DNA of 7,201 nt from Acidobacteriota bacterium (lineage in GTDB: Bacteria > Acidobacteriota > Vicinamibacteria > Vicinamibacterales > Vicinamibacteraceae), in contig JAEZCY010000132.1 of NCBI GenBank assembly GCA_023429845.1, forward strand, positions 1 to 7,201. The letters are read 5' to 3'. A program made the position numbers and the translations under genes. How positions within the stretch are numbered: the first letter of the stretch is position 1; each line of letters opens with the position of its first letter. This document shows, piece by piece, positions 1-5,698 of this stretch. The notes beneath the pieces were generated by a model. The model ran no database searches. It saw only the letters and a program-made list of their open reading frames with translations, and was not told the origin of the DNA.

Positions 1-9
1 CTCACGCCC

Positions 10-1452
10 ATGAAGTGTCTGGCTGTCTGTCAGAACGAGCTCGTGATGCGCACGCTCCAACAGGTGCTCAGCCCGAGCTTCGACGTCGAGTTCCTCGTCG
101 AGAGCCGCCCCCTCGCGCGCCGTCTCAGTGAAGAGGGGCTCCGCGTCACCGCGAGCGACTGCACCCGCTGCGATTCCTACGTGAAGGTCGACCTGACGCC
201 GAGCACCTGCGTCATCGTCGAGGACACGGGGCGCAAGAGCCTGAAGCGGCTGATCGGCGCCGTGCGCGATGCCGGCGGCACGCTGACGTACGTGGTGTCC
301 ACGGGCCCGAGCACCCGGCGGGCGGACGAGGTCAAGACGGCCTTCCCCGACGTCTTCACGCTGACGCTGGCCCAGCTGCTGGCCCCGCAACTGCACGCCG
401 AACTCGAACGCAGCGTGACCCGCGCGCGCGTGCTGCAGTACCAACGCTACTTCGCCGATGCCGACCGCGTGCTGATCCTGCTCCACAACGAGCCGGACCC
501 CGATGCGCTGGCCAGCGGTCTCGCGCTGCGCAACCTGCTGCGGCGCACCAAGACGACGGCGATCATCGGCGCGGTGCAGGGCGTCAGCCGCCCCGAGAAC
601 GTGCGCATGGCGCACCTGCTCGACATCCACGTCGAGCGGGTCACGCCGGAACAGATCGCCAGCTTCGACCGCGTCGCGACCGTGGACGTGCAACCGCACT
701 ACTTCGGCGGGCATCTTCCCCACGTGGATCTCGTGGTGGACCACCACCCCGAACAACCGGGATACAGCACCGTCTTCAAGGACATTCGCGCCGACTACGG
801 TTCGACGAGCACGATCCTCACGGAACATCTGCGCGCCGTGGACATGAACGTCTCCGAACGCGTCGCGACGGCGATGCTCTACGCGATCAAGTCGGACACG
901 CTGTTCTTCGCGCGCCACACGAACCGTCAGGACCTCGACGCGTTCACCTATCTGTATCCGCTGGCCGACGCCGCGCTGATCCGCAAGATGGAAGGCGCCG
1001 ACATCACCATCGAACGGCTGCAGGCCGTGGTCAAGGCGCTCGCCGACGGCGAACTGCGCAACGACCTGTTCGTGGCCTGTCTCGGGTCCGTGCCGCGTGA
1101 GGACTTCATCACCTACACGGCCGACTTCTTCCTGCAGGTCGAAGAGACGAAGTGGACCTTCGTCACCGGCATCGTCGACGACCGGCTCGTGCTGTCGGTA
1201 CGCAACCTCGGGTACTCGCGCAACGCGGGCGAGTTCGCGCGGAAGTACTTCGGCGATCTCGGGAGTGCCGGCGGACACCGCGCGATGGCCAAGGCCGTGG
1301 TGCCCATGGCGGCGTTCGCCGAGCGCTATGGCGCCCGCACACCCAAGCAGATCAACGCCACCATCTCGTCACTGGCCGATCAGTTCATCCACGAGACGGC
1401 TGCCAGGAAGGACGGCGCCAGCACCGCGCTGGTGCCGACGACGACGGGATAG
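10..1452 (+). CDS. DHH/DHHA1 phosphoesterase, NrnA-like, with N-terminal Rossmann-like domain
   Basis: The 480-residue protein has the full DHH phosphoesterase signature. Seen: motif I HNEPDPDAL (His159, Asp163, Asp165), motif II TVDVQ (Asp226), motif III DHH (244-246), motif IV KSDT (Asp296) and the DHHA1 signature GSAGGHR (GGH 421-423). These would bind the two catalytic Mn2+ ions and the substrate. Family knowledge: NrnA enzymes degrade 2-5 nt oligoribonucleotides and often dephosphorylate pAp; some members cleave cyclic dinucleotides. Typical NrnA is about 310-340 residues, and here the DHH part starts only near residue 140. The first ~135 residues look like a TrkA-N/Rossmann fold, as in COG0618 proteins carrying such a domain, but the glycine-rich dinucleotide loop is not recognisable (the N-terminus reads MKCLAVCQNE). 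The ATG at 10 is the first Met; the frame stays open to the window edge, so an upstream start is possible. It is cytoplasmic and converges with the trans-sulfuration gene. Exact substrate is unknown. Confidence 0.9.
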   Translation: MKCLAVCQNELVMRTLQQVLSPSFDVEFLVESRPLARRLSEEGLRVTASDCTRCDSYVKVDLTPSTCVIVEDTGRKSLKRLIGAVRDAGGTLTYVVSTGPSTRRADEVKTAFPDVFTLTLAQLLAPQLHAELERSVTRARVLQYQRYFADADRVLILLHNEPDPDALASGLALRNLLRRTKTTAIIGAVQGVSRPENVRMAHLLDIHVERVTPEQIASFDRVATVDVQPHYFGGHLPHVDLVVDHHPEQPGYSTVFKDIRADYGSTSTILTEHLRAVDMNVSERVATAMLYAIKSDTLFFARHTNRQDLDAFTYLYPLADAALIRKMEGADITIERLQAVVKALADGELRNDLFVACLGSVPREDFITYTADFFLQVEETKWTFVTGIVDDRLVLSVRNLGYSRNAGEFARKYFGDLGSAGGHRAMAKAVVPMAAFAERYGARTPKQINATISSLADQFIHETAARKDGASTALVPTTTG

Positions 1453-1470
1453 GAACCACCCGTGTCGCTG

Positions 1471-1491
1471 GAAATTTCAAATTTGCCATTG
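1471..1491. repeat. Short AT-rich heptamer-periodic repeat between convergent genes
   Basis: The 50-nt gap between the two convergent stop codons holds three consecutive 7-nt units: GAAATTT, CAAATTT and GCCATTG. The first two differ by one base and are conspicuously AT-rich against GC-rich flanks. They resemble the GAAATTC-type units at 2696-2723 upstream of the same minus-strand gene. ATTGCAC at 1488-1494 also recurs at 2742-2748. I see no hairpin followed by a T-run here, so no intrinsic terminator is called for either gene. The assignment as a degenerate copy of the 2696 element is inference from very short matches. Confidence 0.4.
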
Positions 1492-1502
1492 CACGGCATC
1501 TG

Positions 1503-2678
1503 CTACCCCAGCGCCTGATCCACGTCGGCGATCAGGTCGTCGATGTCTTCGAGCCCCACCGACAGTCGCACCATGCCGCGCGTCACTTCAGCGCGGGCCA
1601 GCTGCTCGTCCGTCCAGCCGTACTGTGACGTGAGCACCGGAAGGCTGCAGAGGCTCTCCACCCCACCGAGGCTCGTCGCACGCTTGAAGACGGCGATGCG
1701 ATCGAAGACGCGCGCCGCCGCCTCGAAGCCGCCCGGCAGGTCGAGCGTGACCATCCCGCCGAACCCGCGCATCTGTGCAGCGGCGGTCGCGTGGTCGGGA
1801 TGACTCGCCAGCCCGGGATGGAGCACCGCGCTGACGCGCCGATCGCCGTCGAATGCACGCGCGAGTGCGAGCGCATTGGCGTTGTGCCGTTCCATGCGGA
1901 CGTCCAGCGTCTTCAGCCCGCGGCTGACGAGCGTGGCGGCCATCGGGTCGAGCATGGCGCCCACGAGCTTGCGCGCCTGTACCAGGCGTCCGATCAGCGC
2001 GGTCGACCCCATGATCGCGCCCGCCGTGACGTCGCTGTGGCCGTTGAGGTACTTCGTGGCGCTGTGCATCACGAGGTCGACGCCGAGCGTGAGCGGCTGC
2101 TGGTTGTAGGGCGTCGCGAACGTGTTGTCCATCACCGACAGCACGCCCGCGGCGCGGCAGGCGCCGGCGACGGTGGCGATGTCGAGGCAGCGCAGCGTCG
2201 GGTTGATCGGCGACTCGAACCAGACCACTTTCGTCTGCGGCCCGACGACCCGCGAGGGGTCGCGCAGTTGGTCGAGATCCACGAACCGCGCGCGGACGCC
2301 GAATCGCGGCAGCAGCGACTGCAGCAGGTGCAGCGTGCCGCCGTAGATCGCCGCGCTGCACACCACCTCGTCGCCCGCCGACACCAGACTGAACAGCGTG
2401 CTGGCAATCGCGCCCATCCCGGAGGCGAAGACCATGGCCGCTTCGGCCTGCTCGGCCTCGGCCAGCTTGGCTTCGAGCGCCACCAGCGAGGGGTTCTCGT
2501 AGCGCGAGTAGAAGAAGCGGTCCCGGTCGCCTTCGATGTACGCCTGCAGGTCCGCCGTCGAGTCGAAGACGAAGGTCGTCGTCTCGTAGGTGGGCGTGGT
2601 GAGCGGCAGCGCGCCGGGCATCGCACCCTCGGCGGTATGGATCAGACGTGTAGCGAGGCCTCGGCGCGGCGTGCTCAT
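1503..2678 (-). CDS. PLP-dependent trans-sulfuration enzyme (cystathionine gamma-synthase / gamma-lyase / O-acyl-homoserine sulfhydrylase family)
   Basis: This 391-residue protein is a Cys/Met metabolism PLP enzyme of fold type I, the normal length for the family. Seen: YSR at 57-59 (phosphate contact from the neighbouring subunit), FASGMGA with Ser86-Gly87-Met88, Tyr112 (ring stacking), DNTF with Asp184 (pyridine nitrogen contact), SATKYLNGH with Lys209 as the Schiff-base lysine, Ser336 in TSLGGVES and Arg371 in RLSVGLED for the substrate carboxylate. The position equivalent to the methionine gamma-lyase cysteine is Gly (YGGT), which argues against that activity. Synthase, lyase and sulfhydrylase cannot be separated from sequence alone. 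The start is the ATG at 2678 because GGAG precedes it by 4 nt; a 24-residue upstream extension in the same frame merely translates the repeat at 2696-2770. It lies downstream of the patatin-like gene on the same strand, 102 nt away, with no clear terminator between. It likely acts as a cytoplasmic tetramer. Confidence 0.9.
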   Translation of the reverse strand: MSTPRRGLATRLIHTAEGAMPGALPLTTPTYETTTFVFDSTADLQAYIEGDRDRFFYSRYENPSLVALEAKLAEAEQAEAAMVFASGMGAIASTLFSLVSAGDEVVCSAAIYGGTLHLLQSLLPRFGVRARFVDLDQLRDPSRVVGPQTKVVWFESPINPTLRCLDIATVAGACRAAGVLSVMDNTFATPYNQQPLTLGVDLVMHSATKYLNGHSDVTAGAIMGSTALIGRLVQARKLVGAMLDPMAATLVSRGLKTLDVRMERHNANALALARAFDGDRRVSAVLHPGLASHPDHATAAAQMRGFGGMVTLDLPGGFEAAARVFDRIAVFKRATSLGGVESLCSLPVLTSQYGWTDEQLARAEVTRGMVRLSVGLEDIDDLIADVDQALG

Positions 2679-2682
2679 GGAA

Positions 2683-2686
2683 CTCC
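2683..2686 (-). promoter_or_regulatory. Shine-Dalgarno site deciding the start of the trans-sulfuration gene
   Basis: On the minus strand GGAG sits 4 nt before the ATG at 2678. It is part of an 8-nt palindrome CTCCGGAG (2683-2690). It supports the 391-residue start over the longer in-frame start at 2750, which lies inside repeat sequence. Confidence 0.6.
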
Positions 2687-2695
2687 GGAGGGGAT

Positions 2696-2770
2696 GAAAT
2701 TCGAAACTCGAAATTCGAAATGCCCAATGATGCGGCGACGTATTGCACATTTCACATTTCGAATCTCACA
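2696..2770. repeat. Composite AT-rich heptamer repeat with inverted arms, between the patatin-like and trans-sulfuration genes
   Basis: The left part is four plus-strand heptamers: GAAATTC, GAAACTC, GAAATTC and GAAATGC (2696-2723). The right part also has a 7-nt rhythm, with ACATTTC twice, then GAATCTC, then a partial ACACTC. The two parts are in opposite orientation around a GC-rich core of about 20 nt: ATTCGAAATG at 2713-2722 is the exact reverse complement of CATTTCGAAT at 2755-2764. The element fills most of the 102-nt gap and ends just before the SD of the downstream gene. The sharp drop in GC and the 7-nt period are directly visible. Heptameric short tandem repeats (STRR) are known from heterocystous cyanobacteria; here the resemblance is in format only, not in sequence. 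Function is unknown. Confidence 0.7.
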
Positions 2771-2780
2771 CTCGCTGTTC

Positions 2781-4286
2781 CTACGTAAGCGGCAGGTCAT
2801 CGGAGGCCGGCACGGCGAGCGAGGGCGGTTGGTCCAGGCCGTCGGCACTGCCCCCGATGATCGGCACGATGAACTGCGCGTAGGCGTCGTCGTAGCCGCG
2901 GCGCACGAGTTCGGCCACCACGGCATGGCGATCGGAGCGCGGGTCGTGGGCGCCGGTCATGTCGAAGGGACCGAGCGGATTGTGAATCGGCTGGATGTCG
3001 TAGACGCTCGTGAACCGGTCGAAGAACGCCGTCGAGCCGTCGCGGGCGCTCGCGCTCTCCTGGCCGCTGATGGCCTGCCCGAGCCACGCCCGCGGGTCGG
3101 CACGCCGTGGCGTGAGCCCGTGCGGCCCCGGCACCGGTGAGGCGGCGCTTACGAGAATGACCTGTTCGGCGCCGGCCGCCGAGACCTCCTCGAGCACGCG
3201 CACGAGCGCCTCGGGCCGGTCGGCCACCATGTGCGTCTCGCCCCGCCAGGGGCTCTCGAGCGGAAAGGTCAGGGCGTGCGGCTCGGCCGCCAGCGGCACG
3301 GCCAGCGCCGCGCGCAGCCCGTCCATCGCCAGGTCGCGCCCGGGACCAAGCAGGTCCACCACTTCGTCGGCTCGCGTGCTCGCGCCGTCCTCACCGAAGA
3401 ACCGCCGGCGCCATGGTTCCTGCAACGCGGCGAACACGAGGTCGCGACGCGTGTCCACGTCGTGGACGACGAACAACAGTTCGGCCGACCCCGGCTGACT
3501 CAGACCGTCGGCGACCATGTCCATGTAGCGGCGACTCAACTCCCCGCGTTCGCCGCCACCTTTGCCGCCCGTCGTCGATCCCGTCCACAGCGCGTGCGCG
3601 AAATGGCGGTAGGCGCGATCGGCGTCCAGCGGTGCGCCCAGGGCGACCCACCAGGGTGGACCCTCGACACGGCGGCGCGGCCGGCCTCGCAGCCGCAGCA
3701 GGTACTCCCCCACCAGGAACAGGCCGGCGCCGAGCAGCGACAGCACCGCGACGCGCGGAATCACCTGCGCGAAGAGGGCGTGATGAAACGTTGTGGCAAT
3801 AGCGGTCGTGAACGCGCGTGCGAGGCGGCCGTCGCCGTCGAGACCGAGGAGGTGCAGGACGTAGGCGACCGGGTACAGCAGCGCGGCGAGCACCTGCACC
3901 AGGATCGGCAGGGCGAGCACCGCGAAACAGAAGACCAGCGCCCAGCCCACCACCTGCCAGGGCAGGCGCCATCGATACAGATGCGCGACGTGCGAGCCGC
4001 TCCAGGCGCCCGACGCCTGCCAGAGTCGCGAGCCGCCGTCCACGGCAGCGAGCATGGCACTCGCCGCGCCCATGCCGCGGCCCGCCACGAGGTCCACCTT
4101 CACGCCCGCCTCGGCAAGCGCCTTCATCACGCCGGCGTGGTACGCACCAGCGGAGCCCGTCCCCGTGAAGACGAGCGCCGTGCGCAGGCGCGGGGCGTAC
4201 GGCGTGGCCGGCCCCGGCGAACTGGTCGCCGCCGCGCTAGTCGTGAATGGTGACGAGCTTGATGAGCTCGAAGACACGCTGACCAT
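2781..4286 (-). CDS. Patatin-like membrane protein, probably lacking the catalytic serine
   Basis: Seen in this 501-residue frame: a β-strand and glycine loop TALVFTGTGSAGAYHAGVMK (36-55) matching the patatin oxyanion region, then VAGRGMGAAS (67-76) where patatins have GxSxG. The nucleophile position is Gly71. Later DVDTRRDLVF (276-285) and the strand EQVILVSA (374-381) fit the patatin core; Asp356 in ADRPE aligns by spacing with the DGG aspartate but lacks the glycines. A large insertion between nucleophile elbow and the later core carries long hydrophobic segments at about 112-147 (probably a hairpin or two helices) and 170-198. I infer a membrane-anchored patatin-fold protein that may not hydrolyse lipids. 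Residues 4-12 are Ser-rich. The only usual start codons before the conserved core (ATG 4286, GTG 4277) lie inside the 3' end of greA and have no visible SD, so translation is probably coupled to greA. Partner and substrate are unknown; the patatin relationship is good, the pseudoenzyme reading moderate. Confidence 0.75.
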   Translation of the reverse strand: MVSVSSSSSSSSPFTTSAAATSSPGPATPYAPRLRTALVFTGTGSAGAYHAGVMKALAEAGVKVDLVAGRGMGAASAMLAAVDGGSRLWQASGAWSGSHVAHLYRWRLPWQVVGWALVFCFAVLALPILVQVLAALLYPVAYVLHLLGLDGDGRLARAFTTAIATTFHHALFAQVIPRVAVLSLLGAGLFLVGEYLLRLRGRPRRRVEGPPWWVALGAPLDADRAYRHFAHALWTGSTTGGKGGGERGELSRRYMDMVADGLSQPGSAELLFVVHDVDTRRDLVFAALQEPWRRRFFGEDGASTRADEVVDLLGPGRDLAMDGLRAALAVPLAAEPHALTFPLESPWRGETHMVADRPEALVRVLEEVSAAGAEQVILVSAASPVPGPHGLTPRRADPRAWLGQAISGQESASARDGSTAFFDRFTSVYDIQPIHNPLGPFDMTGAHDPRSDRHAVVAELVRRGYDDAYAQFIVPIIGGSADGLDQPPSLAVPASDDLPLT

Positions 4287-4707
4287 TGGGGGTGGGCGCC
4301 GTGACTTCGTCGCCCTCTTCCTTGCCGAGCAGCGCGCGTCCGATCGGTGAGGCCGTCGAGATCAGGCCCTTGGCGGCATCGGCGTCCTCAGGCATCACCA
4401 GCTGGTACGTGATGGTGCCTTCGCCGTCCTCGCGCAAGGTCACGGTGGACCCGAACGCCACCTTGCCCTGCGGGATCTTGTCGAGGTTGATGAGCGAGAT
4501 GTCGGCCATGCGCTTCTTCAGCATGCCGATGCGCGCCTGCAGAAACGTCTGACGTTCCTTGGCGGCCTGATACTCGGCGTTCTCCCGAAGGTCGCCGAGT
4601 TCACGCGCGCGCTGGATCTCCTTGGGGAGCTCGGTCTTGAGCTCTCGATCCAGGGCAGAGATTTCGTCTTCGAATTTCTTGAGCAGCTGCGCTTTGACTT
4701 CCAGCAC
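4237..4707 (-). CDS. greA: Transcription elongation factor GreA
   Basis: GreA binds the RNA polymerase secondary channel and stimulates cleavage of backtracked RNA. The N-terminal half is a coiled coil, and its tip carries GDLRENAEYQAAKE, equivalent to the GDLxENAEYHAAKE signature with the catalytic Asp and Glu (Asp39 and Glu42 from the GTG start). The C-terminal half is FKBP-like, with TASPIGRALLGKEEGDEV and a final strand containing VFELIKL. I chose GTG at 4707 (156 residues, close to the family's ~158). A TTG at 4728 would add seven residues but lies in the T-run of the hairpin at 4726-4772, and no SD precedes it. The GTG has only a weak GGGA about 6 nt upstream. The last ~50 nt overlap the start of the patatin-like gene. 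It is divergent from the RNA methyltransferase gene. The upstream terminator-like hairpin implies attenuation or a leader RNA. Confidence 0.93.
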   Translation of the reverse strand: MLEVKAQLLKKFEDEISALDRELKTELPKEIQRARELGDLRENAEYQAAKERQTFLQARIGMLKKRMADISLINLDKIPQGKVAFGSTVTLREDGEGTITYQLVMPEDADAAKGLISTASPIGRALLGKEEGDEVTAPTPNGQRVFELIKLVTIHD

Positions 4708-4725
4708 GTGCGTTCCCGGCGATGA

Positions 4726-4772
4726 CAAAAAGCGGGCTCGTCGCGGGCACCCAATTGTGCCTGCGAGCCCGC
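4726..4772 (-). terminator. Intrinsic terminator / putative attenuator in the greA leader
   Basis: Read on the minus strand, 5' arm GCGGGCTCG (4772-4764) pairs perfectly with CGAGCCCGC (4740-4732), followed at once by TTTTTG (4731-4726). Inside it a second stem GGCAC/GTGCC (4761-4757 with 4750-4746) closes a six-base loop AATTGG. The plus strand has no T-run after the hairpin, so it is directional toward greA. The first arm GCGGGC can also pair with an internal GCCCGC (4748-4743), which would leave the terminal arm free. E. coli greA is known to have a leader terminator producing short GraL RNAs; this may be an analogous device. The alternative is a terminator stopping antisense transcription coming from the methyltransferase side. 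Confidence 0.75.
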
Positions 4773-4777
4773 ATCTG

Positions 4778-4807
4778 TTGGGCCATCGACGCCCGGAATC
4801 TTACCAT
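4778..4807 (+). promoter_or_regulatory. Weak candidate promoter for the RNA methyltransferase-rarA pair
   Basis: TTGGGC (4778-4783) and TACCAT (4802-4807), separated by 18 nt, match the sigma-70 -35 and -10 boxes at 3/6 and 4/6. They would start transcription about 25 nt before the ATG at 4838. A TAAGAT reading on the opposite strand (4803-4798) could be a -10 box for greA, but I see no matching -35. Given the short shared intergenic region, promoters for both directions must lie here or inside neighbouring genes; the exact boxes are a guess. Confidence 0.25.
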
Positions 4808-4837
4808 AGGGGGACGCCTGGAGCGCCCCGCTCACCC

Positions 4838-5698
4838 ATGCCCGATACCACCATCACCAGCCGCCGCCACCCGCTCGTCACCCGCTGCCGTGACGCGGCC
4901 GAAGGCAGAACCGCCGAGGTGCTGCTCGATGGTCCGCACCTGGTCGCGGAGGCGCTCGCATCGCGCCTGCCGCTCGCCGTCGTGATGGTCGCCGAGGGCG
5001 CCCTCACGCGTGCCGACATCGCCGCGACCGTCCAGCGCGCCAGGCGCGACGGCGTGCCGGTGCAACCGGTCACGCCCGCCGTCCTCGATGCCGCGAGTCC
5101 CACACGAACGCCGGCCGGCATCCTCGCTCTGGGCTCACTCACGCTGCAGGCAGTCGATGCCCTGCTCCGGCCGTCGCCAGCGCTGGTCACCGTCGCTCTG
5201 GGGCTGCAGGACCCGGGCAACGTGGGGACCATCGTGCGCAGCAGCGAGGCCGCCGGGGCCACCGGCTTCCTGGCGCTTCCGGGGACGGCGCAGCCTTTCG
5301 GGTGGAAAGCGCTGCGCGCCTCGATGGGGAGCGCGCTGCGCCTGCCGATCGCGAAGGGGGCCGAGGCAACGGCCGCGCTGCACGACCTGCGCGCTCGCGG
5401 CCTGCGGCTGGTGGCGCTGACCGCCGACGCGGGCGTGCCGCTGGACGATGCGGACCTCGGTGGCGCGCTCGCCGTCTGTGCCGGCGCCGAAGGGGCCGGA
5501 CTGCCCGACGACGTCGTGGCGCTCGCCGACCTGCGCGTGCGCATTCCGATGCGGCCGCCGGTGGAATCGCTCAACGTCGGCGTGGCCGTGAGCCTCGTGC
5601 TGTTCGAGGCAGCCAGACAACGGCGGGGAGCGACGCGTGAGCCCCCGGCCGGGGCGACAGCGAACGCGCCCCTCGGCATGGAAGCGACATCGTCATGA
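4838..5698 (+). CDS. TrmH/SpoU-family RNA 2'-O-ribose methyltransferase
   Basis: This 286-residue protein would transfer a methyl group from S-adenosylmethionine to a ribose 2'-OH of rRNA or tRNA. N-terminal residues 8-100 match the SpoU substrate-binding domain (RRHPLV, then LLDGPHLVAEAL). The SPOUT knot domain has all three motifs: motif 1 LQDPGNVGTIVRSSEAAG (123-140, with Asn128 and Arg134), motif 2 CAGAEGAGLP (214-223, Glu218) and motif 3 IPMRPPVESLNVGVAVSL (236-253, Asn246). The start at ATG 4838 places the conserved HPLV motif at residue 11; the frame is open upstream to 4622, but that stretch is antisense to greA. The SD is poor (GGAG at 4820-4823, 14 nt from the ATG). The last ~25 residues after QRR are low-complexity. 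The stop overlaps the rarA start as ATGA, indicating translational coupling. The precise target (RlmB, TsnR-like or other) cannot be decided. Confidence 0.9.
   Translation: MPDTTITSRRHPLVTRCRDAAEGRTAEVLLDGPHLVAEALASRLPLAVVMVAEGALTRADIAATVQRARRDGVPVQPVTPAVLDAASPTRTPAGILALGSLTLQAVDALLRPSPALVTVALGLQDPGNVGTIVRSSEAAGATGFLALPGTAQPFGWKALRASMGSALRLPIAKGAEATAALHDLRARGLRLVALTADAGVPLDDADLGGALAVCAGAEGAGLPDDVVALADLRVRIPMRPPVESLNVGVAVSLVLFEAARQRRGATREPPAGATANAPLGMEATSS

Noticed and set aside
1453..1502. Bidirectional terminator between the convergent genes
   Set aside because: AT-rich but with no GC stem; the small palindromes GAAATTTC and CAAATTTG are too weak.
2679..2750. 24-residue N-terminal extension of the trans-sulfuration enzyme
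   Set aside because: It reads through the AT-rich heptamer repeat, and the GGAG before the ATG at 2678 fits better.
1791..3140. 449-residue plus-strand frame across the trans-sulfuration and patatin-like genes
   Set aside because: Composition is Arg/His/Val-rich with no domain, and it runs through the heptamer element; it is the mirror reading of real minus-strand genes.
3231..4253. 340-residue plus-strand frame opposite the patatin-like gene
   Set aside because: No motif and low-complexity Arg/Gln/Ala composition; the minus-strand frame has coherent membrane helices and patatin motifs.
2781..4707. A greA-patatin-trans-sulfuration gene set as a new defence or signalling system
   Set aside because: GreA and the trans-sulfuration enzyme are ordinary housekeeping proteins, and nothing in the sequence links them functionally to the patatin-like protein; no nucleotide cyclase, sensor or nuclease partner is present.
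4732..4772. Riboswitch or terminator for the plus-strand methyltransferase gene
   Set aside because: On the plus strand the hairpin is followed by ATCTGTTG, not a T-run, and no known riboswitch core is recognisable; the T-run is only on the greA side.
4622..4837. Upstream extension of the RNA methyltransferase by 72 residues
   Set aside because: The extension is antisense to greA and its leader hairpin, and family conservation begins right after the ATG at 4838.
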